A program made the translations under genes and the position numbers. Of a stretch of 64,000 nucleotides of DNA, positions 39,076 to 49,139 are shown piece by piece (positions within the stretch are counted from its first letter, which is position 1; every line of letters begins with the position of its first letter). This stretch comes from Pseudomonas sp. CC6-YY-74. Its GTDB lineage: Bacteria; Pseudomonadota; Gammaproteobacteria; Pseudomonadales; Pseudomonadaceae. The notes under the pieces are model-generated. The model was not told where the DNA came from and made no database searches. It saw only the letters and a list, made by a program, of their open reading frames with translations. The stretch is taken from NCBI RefSeq assembly GCF_002025205.1, contig NZ_CP019947.1, positions 1,681,501-1,745,500 on the forward strand, given 5' to 3'.

Positions 39076-39115
39076 AAGGAGGTGTTACCCAAGCGCAACA
39101 ACAGAGGCTGATGCC

Positions 39116-40609
39116 ATGAGTTCTTCCCTGCCCCTCAATTCGAAAACACTTGAGTTCATTCAGCGTAGACAGCAGATGTTGATCGGCGAGCAATGGCTCG
39201 ATGCATCCACTGGCGCGACCATGAGCGTACGCAACCCTGCCACTGCTGAAATACTCAGTGAGGTACCCCGCGCGACCAAGGCTGACGTCGACAAAGCCGT
39301 GCAAGCCGCTCGCCAGGCGTTCGATGACTCCCCCTGGAGCCGTATGCGCCCTCGTGAACGGCAAAACCTGCTGTGGCGTCTGGCCGACCTAATGGAGCGT
39401 GACGCCGAGGTGTTGGCCGAGATCGAATGCCTGAACAACGGCAAAAGCGCCCAAGTGGCACGGGTGATGGACGTACAACTGGCTATCGACTTCCTGCGCT
39501 ATATGGCCGGCTGGGCCACCAAGATCGAAGGTTCCTGCGTCGACGTGTCGCTGCCGCTGATGCCGGATGATCAGTTCCATGGTTTTATTCGCCGCGAAGC
39601 CATCGGTGTAGTCGGCGCCATCGTTGCCTGGAACTTCCCGCTACTGCTGGCCTGCTGGAAGCTTGGTCCGGCACTGGCGACCGGTTGCACCGTCGTGCTC
39701 AAACCCGCCGACGAAACCCCGTTATCGGCCTTGAAACTTGCCGAACTGGTACTCGAAGCTGGCTACCCGGCGGGCGTGTTCAACGTCGTCACCGGCACCG
39801 GCATCGAGGCAGGTGCCGCGCTCACCCACAACCCGGATCTCGACAAGCTGACCTTTACCGGCTCCACCGAAGTCGGCAAGCAGATTGGCAAGGCGGCCAT
39901 GGAATCCATGACCCGCGTTACGCTCGAACTGGGCGGCAAATCGCCGACACTGGTGCTGGAGGATGCCGACCTGCAACAAGCCGCGGCCGGTGCGGCCAGC
40001 GCTATTTTCTTCAATCAGGGCCAGGTGTGCTGCGCCGGCTCGCGTCTGTACGTACAACGCAAGCACTTCGACAATGTAATCGCCGACATCGCCAACATCG
40101 CCAATGGCATGAAACTGGGCAACGGCCTTGACCCGAGCGTGGCCATGGGCCCGCTGATTTCGGCGCGCCAACAGGAGCGTGTGTTTGGCTATATCGAGCG
40201 CGGCCGTGAACTGGGCGCCACCATCGCCTGCGGCGGCGAACAGTTCGGCCCCGGCTATTTCGTCAAACCTACGGTGCTGGTCGATGTCGATCAACGCGGC
40301 CCACTGGTGCAAGAAGAAATCTTCGGTCCAGTGCTGGTGGCGATGCCCTTTGACGACATCGAAGACGCGATCCGCCTGGCCAACGACAACCGATATGGCC
40401 TTGGCGCCAGCATCTGGTCAAACAACCTCGCGGCAGTGCACCGGATGATCCCGCGAATCAAGTCCGGCTCAGTCTGGGTCAACTGTCACAGCGCCCTCGA
40501 TCCGGCCCTGCCATTCGGCGGCTACAAGATGTCTGGCGTTGGCCGGGAGATGGGCGCTGCAGCCATCGAGCACTACACGGAGCTGAAATCGGTACTGATC
40601 AAGCTCTGA
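39116..40609 (+). CDS. peaE: Aldehyde dehydrogenase (phenylacetaldehyde dehydrogenase-like)
   Basis: NAD-dependent aldehyde dehydrogenase of 497 residues. The nucleotide site includes GAIVAWNFPLLLACWKLGPA and FTGSTEVGKQIGKAAM, the general base is in VTLELGGKSPTLVLED, and the catalytic cysteine is in FFNQGQVCCAGSRLYVQR. The C-terminus has LPFGGYKMSGVGREMGAAAI. It is closest to phenylacetaldehyde dehydrogenases such as P. putida PeaE. Beside the amine dehydrogenase it would oxidise the aldehyde released from the amine. I start at 39116, since the longer frame begins inside the sigma54 promoter. The symbol follows the P. putida pea cluster; substrate range is not proven. Confidence 0.9.
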   Translation: MSSSLPLNSKTLEFIQRRQQMLIGEQWLDASTGATMSVRNPATAEILSEVPRATKADVDKAVQAARQAFDDSPWSRMRPRERQNLLWRLADLMERDAEVLAEIECLNNGKSAQVARVMDVQLAIDFLRYMAGWATKIEGSCVDVSLPLMPDDQFHGFIRREAIGVVGAIVAWNFPLLLACWKLGPALATGCTVVLKPADETPLSALKLAELVLEAGYPAGVFNVVTGTGIEAGAALTHNPDLDKLTFTGSTEVGKQIGKAAMESMTRVTLELGGKSPTLVLEDADLQQAAAGAASAIFFNQGQVCCAGSRLYVQRKHFDNVIADIANIANGMKLGNGLDPSVAMGPLISARQQERVFGYIERGRELGATIACGGEQFGPGYFVKPTVLVDVDQRGPLVQEEIFGPVLVAMPFDDIEDAIRLANDNRYGLGASIWSNNLAAVHRMIPRIKSGSVWVNCHSALDPALPFGGYKMSGVGREMGAAAIEHYTELKSVLIKL

Positions 40610-40615
40610 CCCCCC

Positions 40616-40639
40616 GGGCGACGGCAGCCGCCGTCGCCC
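40616..40639 (+). other. Stable hairpin between the aldehyde dehydrogenase and porin genes
   Basis: GGGCGACGGC (40616-40625) and GCCGTCGCCC (40630-40639) pair perfectly over ten bases with an AGCC loop. No T-run follows, so it is likely an attenuator or an mRNA-stabilising structure inside the operon. Confidence 0.5.
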
Positions 40640-40668
40640 TTGCACAACAAAAACAATAAGGAAAAAGC

Positions 40669-42012
40669 ATGAAGCCACGCACCCGCGATCGACTCCGCCT
40701 GCCTCTCACCTTTGCCCTGATCATCGGCTGCGCCCTGGACGGCAGCCCTGTCTCGGCCCATGAGCTGTACAACCAAGGCGACAGCGTCCTCAATGCCGAC
40801 CTCGAAGCCCTCTTTGCGGCGCTCCACAGCAGCGAAAGCTATGACTTGGTCGGCAACCGCAACGAAGGTAGTTCCAGTTGGCGAGAGGGCTACGTCAAGT
40901 ACGGTTTGAGCGGCAGCCAGGGCCTGACTGGCAGCGGCACTCTGTACGGCGCCCTCAACCTGGTCAGTTCCGGCACCTGGGGTGACGGCGACGCCGCGGG
41001 CCTGACACAAGGCAGCGAGCGACGCACCGCCGTGGAGGACGCCTACCTTGGCTGGCGCTCGGCAGATCTTGTGCCCTGGATGGGCAAGGATGGCGTGGAC
41101 ATCTCCGGCGGTCATCAGGCGATCAACCTCGGCGATGGCTTCCTCATTCAGGGCGACGCGGTGAGTTTCGGTGATGTCGATCTGGGCGCCGATTTCGACC
41201 GTGGAGGCGCCTACTACCTGGCCGGTCGCAAAGCCTTCGACCAAACCGCGGTACTGCGCTTGGGCGGCGACCAGGGCTGGCGCGGCGATCTGATCTGGTT
41301 GAAATCCGACAACCCAGCCCAGGCGGAAACCGAACTGGCCATCGGCAATCTGGAGCACGTGGCCGAGTTTGGCACCCTAGGGTTGACCTGGATCCGGGGC
41401 CTGGACGTCAACCAGCGCTTCGCCCAGATCCTGGGCCTGGAGCAACGCGACGGCATGGACACCGTCAGCCTGCGCGGCCGCAGCGGCCTGGGCGTGGACA
41501 ACCTCGAACTGGCTGGCGAATACGTCACCCAGGACAAGGACAGTGGGCGCGAGAGCGCCTGGTACCTGGAAGGCTCCTGGACCTTCGCCGACACGGCCTG
41601 GGCGCCCACCGTCAGCTACCGCTACAGCCGCTTCTCGGAAGCCTTCGATCCGTTGTTCTACGGGCTTAGCCGCGGCTACGGCACCTGGTACCAGGGCGAA
41701 GTGGCGGGCAACTACGCTGGCCCCTTCAATAGCAACTCCCGGGTTCACCACGTCGGCCTCAAGGCCGCGCCGCGGGAGAACCTGACGCTGGGTGCGCTGT
41801 ACTTCGATTTCGACCCGCTGAACCGGGCACAAAGCAACCTCGGCGGCCGCGAGCTGGACCTCTACCTGGAGTGGATGGTCAACGACCACCTGCTGATCAG
41901 CCCGTTGCTCGGCTTCTACCAACCGGATAGCGGCAGCGACCAGGGCGGCCTGCAACTAGGCGGCGACGGCACCAACACCTATCTGCAGCTGGTGGTTGGG
42001 ACGTTCTTCTAG
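40669..42012 (+). CDS. Outer-membrane porin-like protein of the amine cluster
   Basis: A 447-residue protein with a signal peptide ([20 protein letters not shown]) and a beta-barrel pattern of alternating residues through to the last strand [13 protein letters not shown], ending in Phe as outer-membrane proteins do. Segments such as [40 protein letters not shown] and [20 protein letters not shown] look like barrel strands. I cannot name its family with certainty; it may be related to alginate-export-like barrels. Its place between the aldehyde dehydrogenase and chemoreceptor genes suggests outer-membrane entry of the amine. Confidence 0.75.
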   Translation: MKPRTRDRLRLPLTFALIIGCALDGSPVSAHELYNQGDSVLNADLEALFAALHSSESYDLVGNRNEGSSSWREGYVKYGLSGSQGLTGSGTLYGALNLVSSGTWGDGDAAGLTQGSERRTAVEDAYLGWRSADLVPWMGKDGVDISGGHQAINLGDGFLIQGDAVSFGDVDLGADFDRGGAYYLAGRKAFDQTAVLRLGGDQGWRGDLIWLKSDNPAQAETELAIGNLEHVAEFGTLGLTWIRGLDVNQRFAQILGLEQRDGMDTVSLRGRSGLGVDNLELAGEYVTQDKDSGRESAWYLEGSWTFADTAWAPTVSYRYSRFSEAFDPLFYGLSRGYGTWYQGEVAGNYAGPFNSNSRVHHVGLKAAPRENLTLGALYFDFDPLNRAQSNLGGRELDLYLEWMVNDHLLISPLLGFYQPDSGSDQGGLQLGGDGTNTYLQLVVGTFF

Positions 42013-42119
42013 GTTGGCGACAGTGCGGCCCGCGTCAGCCGACGCGAGCCGCCACTGCCCTGCCCATTCGGCGCAGGACGGAGCCCCTCGATATCTCCTC
42101 TGCTCAAGGAATCCTCGCA

Positions 42120-44246
42120 ATGATCCTCGATCGCCTTTCGATACAGTGGCGGATCACCTGGTTGGTCGGCTTCTGCCTGCTGACCATAGTCGTCGGGCTG
42201 GTTGGCCTGTCCCTCCAGCGCATGAGCGACAACAGTGCCCAGATCCGCGACAGTAACGCGCGCATACTCGAAGCCGAGGCGCACCAGCGCCTGCTGGCCG
42301 AGGGCCGGATACAGGGCCTGACCTTCCAGCACTACCTGCTGGCCGCCTACCAGGAGGGGCTGGCTTTTACCCGCCATGCCCTGCAACTGCGCGACCTGGC
42401 GCACCAGCAGCAGTGGCAACCGCAGCAACTCCGGAACACCCTCAATGAGCAGGTCAAGGAAGGGCTCCAGGCCAATTCGCAACTGCTCAGCCTCTACCTG
42501 ATCTTCGAACCCGACGCGTTGGATGGCGTCGATGCCGAGTTCGCCGGGCAGAGCATCCTGGGCAGCAACGAGAACGGCCGTTTCGCCGCCTACTGGGCGC
42601 AGCGGGACGGGCAATCGAGCTCGATGGCCGTCAGCGAGGCACTCATCAGCGACCACACCCCGGGGCCCGACGGCAGCCCCTTCAGCACCTGGTTCGACTG
42701 CCCGAAGAGCACAGCCAAGCCCTGCCTGTTGTCGCCCTATTTCGACGATGCGTCGGGACAACGCAGCCTGATCACCACCCTGTCCTTCCCCCTGCTCGAA
42801 GACGGCAAGGTCATCGGCGTCGCGGGTATGGACATCAGCCTGCAGAACCTGCAGCGTCTGGTGCAGGACGGCAACCGGAACCTCTACGATGGCGCGGGCG
42901 GCATCAGCATCCTCAGCCCTTCTGGCCTGCTCGCCGGCCACAGCGCCGACCCTGGAATACTGGGCCAGCGGCTGGACGATGGCGGCGAATCGCAGCAATG
43001 GCTGCGCCAGGGTAAGGCGCAGGTCGAGGCAAGCGACGGCCATCTGCGCGTTCTCAGCCCGTTGCGACCGATACCCGACGCCGAGCCCTGGGGTGTACTG
43101 CTCAGCATCCCCATGGCAACGGTGCTGCAGCCTGTTCTGGCACTGCAGCGGGATCTCGATGCGCGCAACACCCAGGACACCCGACAGGAACTGCTGTTCG
43201 GCCTGCTGGCGGCGCTCGCCGGCCTGCTGCTGGTCTGGTTGACAGCCCGCGGCGTCACCCGACCGATACTCGGCGTGGCGGCCACGCTCAAGGACATTGC
43301 CAGCGGCGGAGGCGACCTGACCGGACGTCTGACCTATGCGCGCAAGGACGAACTGGGCGAGTTGAGCAGCTGGTTCAATCGCTTTCTCGACCGCCTGCAA
43401 CCCCTGATCGCAGATCTCCAGCGCCTGGTTCGAGACGCCCATGGCAGTGCCGACCACTCGGCGGTTATCGCCGAGCGGATCAGCACTGCCATGCAACAGC
43501 AGTACCGGGAGATTGATCAGGTCGCGACCGCTTCGCACGAGATGAGCGCGACAGCCCAGGACGTCGCCCGCAGTGCCGCCCAGGCCGCCGAAGCCACCCA
43601 GGGCGCCGATCAAGCCGCCCGCGAAGGGCTTGAAGTGATCGACCATACCTCCCGTACTATCGATGGTCTGGCGCGCGCGATCGCGGCCGCCATGACGCAG
43701 GTCGAGGGCCTCGCTGCCAGCAGCGAAAGGATCGGCTCGGTGCTGGAGGTGATCCGCTCGATCGCCGAACAGACCAATCTGCTGGCCTTGAATGCGGCAA
43801 TCGAGGCCGCCCGGGCCGGGGACGCCGGGCGCGGTTTCGCAGTGGTCGCCGACGAGGTGCGCAACCTGGCCCGCAGCACCCGCGACTCGATCGAGGAGAT
43901 CCGCCAGGTCATTGAGCAGCTGCAGGACAGCACCCGCGAGGTGGTGGACGCCATGCAGAGCGGCACTGTGCAGGCCAGAGAAGGCGTACAGCAAGTCGGC
44001 CAAGCCGCCGCCAGCCTGGCCCGGATCGGCGCTGCGGTTACAGTGATCGGCGACATGAACCTGCAGATCGCCAGCGCCGCCGAACAGCAAAGCACGGTGG
44101 CCGCTGAGATCAGCTACAACGTCATGGTCATCCGCGACGTCACCGAATCGCTTTCGGAGCAGGCCAGGGAGGCCCAGCAGGTCAGCCAGAACCTGAATCA
44201 CCAGGCGAGTCAGCAACAACAACTGGCCGAACAGTTTCGCGCCTAG
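42120..44246 (+). CDS. Methyl-accepting chemotaxis protein with dCache sensor
   Basis: Chemoreceptor of 708 residues. TM1 is around residues 10-30, followed by a large periplasmic double-Cache domain of about 320 residues (including [20 protein letters not shown] and [15 protein letters not shown]). TM2 is around 358-377, then comes a HAMP domain. The signalling hairpin has the tip [20 protein letters not shown] near residue 550 and [20 protein letters not shown]. No C-terminal CheR pentapeptide is visible. It lies in the amine-catabolic operon, so attraction to the amine is the likely function. dCache receptors for biogenic amines are known in Pseudomonas. Confidence 0.9.
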   Translation: MILDRLSIQWRITWLVGFCLLTIVVGLVGLSLQRMSDNSAQIRDSNARILEAEAHQRLLAEGRIQGLTFQHYLLAAYQEGLAFTRHALQLRDLAHQQQWQPQQLRNTLNEQVKEGLQANSQLLSLYLIFEPDALDGVDAEFAGQSILGSNENGRFAAYWAQRDGQSSSMAVSEALISDHTPGPDGSPFSTWFDCPKSTAKPCLLSPYFDDASGQRSLITTLSFPLLEDGKVIGVAGMDISLQNLQRLVQDGNRNLYDGAGGISILSPSGLLAGHSADPGILGQRLDDGGESQQWLRQGKAQVEASDGHLRVLSPLRPIPDAEPWGVLLSIPMATVLQPVLALQRDLDARNTQDTRQELLFGLLAALAGLLLVWLTARGVTRPILGVAATLKDIASGGGDLTGRLTYARKDELGELSSWFNRFLDRLQPLIADLQRLVRDAHGSADHSAVIAERISTAMQQQYREIDQVATASHEMSATAQDVARSAAQAAEATQGADQAAREGLEVIDHTSRTIDGLARAIAAAMTQVEGLAASSERIGSVLEVIRSIAEQTNLLALNAAIEAARAGDAGRGFAVVADEVRNLARSTRDSIEEIRQVIEQLQDSTREVVDAMQSGTVQAREGVQQVGQAAASLARIGAAVTVIGDMNLQIASAAEQQSTVAAEISYNVMVIRDVTESLSEQAREAQQVSQNLNHQASQQQQLAEQFRA

Positions 44247-44291
44247 TCAATAGAGGGTCCCGCCACGGCGGGCCAGGAAGGAGATAGGTAA

Positions 44292-45362
44292 ATGAAGCGC
44301 TGGCTAGGAGTCGCCGCGTGCCTGCTGGCAGGCCTGTCACTCGCACGGGCAGAAGACGTTCTACGGGTCTACAACTGGGCAGACTACATCGATCCTACGG
44401 TGATAGAGGACTTCCAGCGCGCCCGAGGGGTTAAGGTTGACTACCGCACCTTTACTGATGCTACTGAGCTGGCGGACGCCCTGAGCCGCGGGGAGACCTT
44501 CGACCTAGTGTTCCCCACCAACCATCAACTGCACGACCTGGTGAAGAATGGCTTGATCGTGCCACTGGACGCTGCCCTCCTGCATAACCGGAGCAATCTC
44601 GACCCCTATCTGCTCAAACTACTGGCGGGGAGTGGTGCGCAAAACCACGTCGCGCCCTACATGTGGGGTACGGTGGGGCTAATGGTCAACCAGCCGCTGG
44701 CCGAGCGATATTACGGGGGGCCACTGCCCAACAGCTGGAGCCTGCTGTTCGACCGCCAGGCCACCGACAGACTGTCTGCCTGCGGGGTTGCCATCCTCAA
44801 TGCCGGGCAGGAGGCCGTTTCGTTGAAGATGACCTACAAGGGCCTGCGATTGGGCAACAGCAGTGCGCGACGGATAGGCCACGAAATCGCCGGCCTGCTT
44901 AATCCAGGAGTTCACCTAAGTCCGATCAACTACACCCGCTTCATTGAGCAGATGGCCAATGGCGAGCTTTGCGTAGCAATGACCTGGGATGCGTTGCTCC
45001 GTGGAGCAGATCTGGAACAACGCGGCCTGCGCTTCAGCATTCCTAAAGAAGGAGGCCTGATCTTCATTGACAGCATGGCTATCCCCACGAAGGCGCAGCA
45101 ACCGGAACTGGCCCACGCCTTCATCGACTTCCTGCTCGATCCCGTCAATGTGGCGCGCAACGTGCGGGTCAGCCATGCCATCCCGGGCATCCGCGAATCC
45201 CTGCTGGCCGGCGATGGCACAGCGTCCCGACTGAACATCGATAACAAGATGCGCAAACGTCTGTATCTGCTCGATTCATTCAACGAACGACAGCGCCAAG
45301 CCCTCCAGGCTGCTTGGCCGCCGCACCAGCGAAAGCCTGATGCGCCCGTAATTGATCCTTGA
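44292..45362 (+). CDS. Polyamine-type periplasmic binding protein (PotF/PotD-like)
   Basis: Solute-binding protein of 356 residues. MKRWLGVAACLLAGLSLARA is the signal peptide, followed by EDVLRVYNWADYIDPTVIED, the standard opening of PotD/PotF/SpuD proteins. Aromatic and acidic ligand positions of the family are recognisable in FDLVFPTNHQLHDLVKNGLI, APYMWGTVGLMVNQ and LCVAMTWDALLRGADL. No PotGHI permease or ATPase genes are near. It may present amines to the chemoreceptor encoded just before it, or share a transporter encoded elsewhere. It is the last gene on the plus strand, 12 bases from the converging qhpG stop. Confidence 0.85.
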   Translation: MKRWLGVAACLLAGLSLARAEDVLRVYNWADYIDPTVIEDFQRARGVKVDYRTFTDATELADALSRGETFDLVFPTNHQLHDLVKNGLIVPLDAALLHNRSNLDPYLLKLLAGSGAQNHVAPYMWGTVGLMVNQPLAERYYGGPLPNSWSLLFDRQATDRLSACGVAILNAGQEAVSLKMTYKGLRLGNSSARRIGHEIAGLLNPGVHLSPINYTRFIEQMANGELCVAMTWDALLRGADLEQRGLRFSIPKEGGLIFIDSMAIPTKAQQPELAHAFIDFLLDPVNVARNVRVSHAIPGIRESLLAGDGTASRLNIDNKMRKRLYLLDSFNERQRQALQAAWPPHQRKPDAPVIDP

Positions 45363-45374
45363 CCTAAGCGAGGT

Positions 45375-46679
45375 TTAGATTGCACAACCCTGGGCGCCCA
45401 GCCAGGCGCGGAGCATGGCGCGGCGCTCCGGCGCCACCCTGTCCAGCACCTCCTTCACTCCCGCGCCGGCCCGCAGGGCGCGCAGCAGCGGCGCTAGCTC
45501 GATTCCCTGCAAATGCCAGATGCCCAGGGGCTGATCAGGAGTGACCACCACCTCGACTTCCTCGATCAAGTCGCCACGTATCACCGGAGCACGCTGTACC
45601 CGCATCTGGCTGAAATCGGCCACTGCGTGCATCGGTTCGGCATCCGGCCAGCTGCACCGGGACTGCCAAAAGGCCTGCTCCGGCCAGCTCTGTTCCATGG
45701 CATAGAAATCCCGCCCGGTGCGGGCAAAACGCAGAAACAGCTGTTCAACCCGCTGTTGGTGGAAGCGCCGGGCTAATTCGGCGCGCTCGGGTCGTTGCAG
45801 AAGGGTGTTGATCACCGCTGGGGCCTGCAGGGCCGAGGATAACGACTGGAAGATACCGTTGCCGGAAAGCGGGTCCACGGCCATGGCAGCGTCGCCCACG
45901 CGCAACCAATTAACCCCAGCGACTTCATGGAACAGAGTGGCGGTGCTGCTGCGCGCATGCACAGTGGCCGGGTGTAGCGCCTGCACGTCAAACAGTTCAC
46001 GCACCAGAGACGACTGGCCACGGCGCACCGCGCACCAGTCTGCGAGCTGCTCCTTGCTCGGCAAGTCGTTGGCGCCGGCATCCAGGGTGATCTGCCAATA
46101 ACAACGGCCATCGGTCAGGCGCGCCATCCAGGCCCAGCCGTCGCTCAAGCTTTCCACTGCCGAGGCCGGACTGCCCTCTTCAGCCTGCCACTGGTTGAGC
46201 AGGCTGAGGGTTTCCGGTCCGCGCCGGCGCCTACCGCCCAGCGGAGCCTGGCGGCCGCGGGCTTCAACCAGAAAGTCGGCATGCAGCAGCGTGCCCGGCT
46301 CGATCTGTAGCTGATGCCCGTAGGCACTGGACTCCGTTGAACGCACTCGTGCCTCGATCAGCTCGATACCGGCGGCATGCAGATCCTCGCGGATCGCCGC
46401 ATCGAAAGTTGGCCGATCGACGAGAAACTCCTGATTGAACCCCTGGGTGATGCCATTCCAGTTCACCCGGCGTGGTGAGGCGGCATTGACGCAAGCCTTA
46501 GCCTTTAGCAAGCCGGCCTGCCGCAGGCCATCGAGCACCCGCTGCGAGATACCCTCGACTGCAGCGAAACGCCGCCACTCACTAACCACCTGCACACCAT
46601 AGCCGAGACGTTTGAGGCCCAGCGCCACGGCGGCACCGGCCGGTCCAGCCCCCAATACGACGATTCGAGGTGCGCTCAT
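45375..46679 (-). CDS. qhpG: FAD-dependent monooxygenase QhpG for CTQ formation
   Basis: Flavoprotein of 434 residues. The dinucleotide motif GAGPAGAAVALGLKRLGYGV is at the N-terminus, the second FAD motif is VGDAAMAVDPLSGNGIFQSL near residue 270, and the central DFLVEARGRQAPLGG contains the DG-like element. QhpG proteins dihydroxylate the tryptophan of the thioether-bridged QhpC to start quinone formation. The start at 46679 shares ATGA with the qhpE stop. It is the last gene of the qhpF-qhpE-qhpG order. Assignment rests on the flavoprotein motifs plus cluster context. Confidence 0.9.
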   Translation of the reverse strand: MSAPRIVVLGAGPAGAAVALGLKRLGYGVQVVSEWRRFAAVEGISQRVLDGLRQAGLLKAKACVNAASPRRVNWNGITQGFNQEFLVDRPTFDAAIREDLHAAGIELIEARVRSTESSAYGHQLQIEPGTLLHADFLVEARGRQAPLGGRRRRGPETLSLLNQWQAEEGSPASAVESLSDGWAWMARLTDGRCYWQITLDAGANDLPSKEQLADWCAVRRGQSSLVRELFDVQALHPATVHARSSTATLFHEVAGVNWLRVGDAAMAVDPLSGNGIFQSLSSALQAPAVINTLLQRPERAELARRFHQQRVEQLFLRFARTGRDFYAMEQSWPEQAFWQSRCSWPDAEPMHAVADFSQMRVQRAPVIRGDLIEEVEVVVTPDQPLGIWHLQGIELAPLLRALRAGAGVKEVLDRVAPERRAMLRAWLGAQGCAI

Positions 46680-47353
46680 GACTGCGCCCCGCGACGCTCC
46701 GGGCCGATAAAGGCAGCCCCCTGGCGTAGATGTTCGAGCACCGCCTGGCGACCTGCCACAGGCTCGCGCCGCAAGAATGCGGCGATCTGCCCGCTTAGCG
46801 CGGCGCAGGCAACGCTGGCACCGGCCAAGCCACTCGCGCCGCGCACTGGCGCGCCGAAATCGGCTTGGGCGCTGTCGAGCCAGGACCATTGTCCGGTTGC
46901 GCAGCGCGCATCGCCAGTGACTCGCAGCACGCCGGGATAGCCGGCGGGAAATACCGGCGCACCCTGAGCCGGGCTGGAGGCGCAGAGCAGGATGCCGGCC
47001 TCGCTTGCGGCGGCGCAGGCCTCGCGCAGCAGCGGGCGATCTTGGCGTAGGCCGAGGCTGAGATTGATCAGGACCACCCGCTGCTCGATCAGCCAATGGA
47101 TGGCAGCGGCGATCTGCAGCGCACTGGTGGACCCGCGTCCGGCAAACACCTGGGCCACGCAAAGCTCCAGCGAGCCCGCCTGCTCCGTCAGGGTGGCGAT
47201 AACCGCCGTGCCGTGGCCAAGCAGATCCGGCTCGACGGTACCCTGGCGCAGCTGCTCGGCATCCAGCCAGAAGCGCTGCGCGACGCGGACCAGCGTTGCC
47301 TGCTGCGGCCCATGGCCACTGTCGATCACTCCGACGCGTGGCTCAGTCGACAT
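46676..47353 (-). CDS. qhpE: Subtilisin-like leader peptidase QhpE
   Basis: Small cytoplasmic S8 serine protease of 225 residues with no signal peptide. The catalytic triad fits Asp11 (VGVIDSGHG), His47 (LLGHGTAVIA) and Ser180 (GLAGASVACAALSG), with the oxyanion Asn replaced by a C-S-S-P-A-Q segment (LLCASSPAQGAPVF). QhpE cleaves the 28-residue leader from QhpC after cross-linking. The gene overlaps qhpF by 11 bases upstream and qhpG by four bases downstream, so the three maturation genes are tightly coupled. Confidence 0.9.
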   Translation of the reverse strand: MSTEPRVGVIDSGHGPQQATLVRVAQRFWLDAEQLRQGTVEPDLLGHGTAVIATLTEQAGSLELCVAQVFAGRGSTSALQIAAAIHWLIEQRVVLINLSLGLRQDRPLLREACAAASEAGILLCASSPAQGAPVFPAGYPGVLRVTGDARCATGQWSWLDSAQADFGAPVRGASGLAGASVACAALSGQIAAFLRREPVAGRQAVLEHLRQGAAFIGPERRGAQS

Positions 47354-49076
47354 GATTCACCGGTGCGCTGTCCAGCTGCGCCAACTGCCCGGCCGCCATA
47401 TGCAGGTGCAAATCGGCATGAGCCAGGGTGGACGCACGATGGCTGATCACGATGCGCGTACGTGTGGCGAATAGCTGATCGATGGCCGCAATGACTTCAC
47501 GTTCGGTGCTCTCATCGACTGCCGAGGTGGCTTCATCCAGCACCAGAATCAGCGGGTCCTGCAGCAGCGCTCGGGCAATCGCGATGCGCTGTTTCTGGCC
47601 GCCGGATAGCTGCTGACCGCGCTCGCCGATCGGGCTGTCGAGCCCCAGCGGCAGCCCCTCGATCAAACTGTCGAGGCGGGCCTGGCGGGCCACTGCGGCG
47701 ATGGCCGCTCGGCTGGCCCCAGGTGTGCTGTAGGCAATATTTTCGGCCAGGGTGCCGCGAAAGAGCACGATGTCCTGACTGACCACGACGATACGCTTAC
47801 GCAGTTCGAACAGGTCCAACTCGCGCAGGTCGCAGCCGTGCAGACGGATACAGCCGCGATCGGGATCGTAGAAGCGCTGCAACAGGTCGATCAGCGTGGA
47901 TTTACCAACACCGGAGGCGCCGCTGATGGCAACCTTGAGCCCACCCGGAATGAATGTATCGACCCCCCGCAGCACGGCATTGCTGCCTTGCTCGTGGGCG
48001 AACCAGACGCCCTCAAAACGCAACTCACCACTGCCTGCCGGAAGCTCAACCGGCTGCTCGGGCTGGCTCACCTGGGCCGGTTCGCGCTGCAGCTCCATGA
48101 CCCGGCCGAGACTGACGGTCATGCGCTGCAGGGCCACATACAGGCCAAGCAGACTCTGCACCGGCCCCACGGCCATGCCCAGGTAGGTGGAAAAGGCAAT
48201 CAACGAGCCCAGCTGCCAGCTGCCTTGGACCACCCAATAGCCGCCAATGATGAAGGCACAGGCGCGTGACAGCGAGGTCAAGGTGCCGGGTACGGCATGG
48301 GTAAAAAATTCGGTGACTTGCAGTTTCAGCAGCTGGCTCATGTAGCCCTGCCCGAGCTGTTCCAGGCGCTGCGACTCGCGCCGCTGCTGACCAGCGGCCT
48401 GGATGAACTTCATCGCCGGCAGGGTTTCCACCAGAAAAGAAGACACGTCTGCCGAACGCTCGCGCAGGCCACGGACATCGCGCTCGACCTTTCGGCGCAT
48501 CCAGCGCAACCAGACCACCTCCAGCGGGATCAGCAGCGCTATAAGCAGCGACAGCTGCCAGGACAGCACCAACATCAGGGTGATAGCGCCAATCAGACCG
48601 ATCACACTGGAAACCGCGGAGAACAATGCATCGACGGCAAAGCGCTGGATCTCGGCTACATCGCCATCCAGCCGGGATAACAGGTCACCGATCCGCCGCC
48701 GGCCGAAGAAGGCCGGCGACAGGCCTTGCAGATGGCGGTATAGCGCGTCACGCAGGGCAAATAGGATGCGCCCGGAGAGACGCGTGTGCAGGTAGCGGTT
48801 TAGCCCACCGAGCAGGGTACTGAAGATACCGACCACGATCATGGTCACCGCCACCTGCACAAGCGTGTCGAAATCCTTGGCCAGCAGGCCGTCATCAATG
48901 AGCGTCTTAGTCAGCCAGGGCTGCGCCAGCACCAGCATGGAGGCGCAGAACGACAACCCAAGCAGTGCCAGGATGGCATGCAGATGGGGCCGCACGAAGC
49001 CGTACAGCCAGGCCATGGCCTGGCGGAACAACAGCGGATCACTGGTTTCAATCAGGCGGCTCAGAAATGCAATCAA
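47343..49076 (-). CDS. qhpF: ABC exporter QhpF for the gamma-subunit peptide
   Basis: Half-size ABC exporter of 577 residues. An N-terminal six-helix membrane domain (LHAILALLGLSFCASMLVLA and following) precedes an ATPase domain. The ATPase has Walker A AISGASGVGKSTLIDLLQRF, signature GERGQQLSGGQKQRIAIARA, Walker B PLILVLDEATSAVDE and the H-loop RIVISHRAST. It would carry the matured QhpC to the periplasm, since QhpC lacks a Sec signal. There is no N-terminal C39 peptidase domain; leader removal is left to QhpE. It lies 63 bases after the regulator gene. Confidence 0.92.
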   Translation of the reverse strand: MIAFLSRLIETSDPLLFRQAMAWLYGFVRPHLHAILALLGLSFCASMLVLAQPWLTKTLIDDGLLAKDFDTLVQVAVTMIVVGIFSTLLGGLNRYLHTRLSGRILFALRDALYRHLQGLSPAFFGRRRIGDLLSRLDGDVAEIQRFAVDALFSAVSSVIGLIGAITLMLVLSWQLSLLIALLIPLEVVWLRWMRRKVERDVRGLRERSADVSSFLVETLPAMKFIQAAGQQRRESQRLEQLGQGYMSQLLKLQVTEFFTHAVPGTLTSLSRACAFIIGGYWVVQGSWQLGSLIAFSTYLGMAVGPVQSLLGLYVALQRMTVSLGRVMELQREPAQVSQPEQPVELPAGSGELRFEGVWFAHEQGSNAVLRGVDTFIPGGLKVAISGASGVGKSTLIDLLQRFYDPDRGCIRLHGCDLRELDLFELRKRIVVVSQDIVLFRGTLAENIAYSTPGASRAAIAAVARQARLDSLIEGLPLGLDSPIGERGQQLSGGQKQRIAIARALLQDPLILVLDEATSAVDESTEREVIAAIDQLFATRTRIVISHRASTLAHADLHLHMAAGQLAQLDSAPVNHVD

Positions 49077-49139
49077 AGAAACTCCAAAGCCCGCACGGAC
49101 TGGCTCGATACCTGGGGTTGAAGGGCACAGAGCATGGGC

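Noticed and set aside
42009..44222. 737-codon minus-strand frame opposite the chemoreceptor
   Set aside because: The plus-strand protein has clear membrane, HAMP and signalling motifs. The opposite frame has none and exists because of high GC at third positions.
45363..47353. qhpG/qhpE region as an unrelated hydroxylase and protease pair
   Set aside because: The coupled order with the ABC exporter, next to qhpADCB, matches the known CTQ maturation set, so a separate function is less likely.
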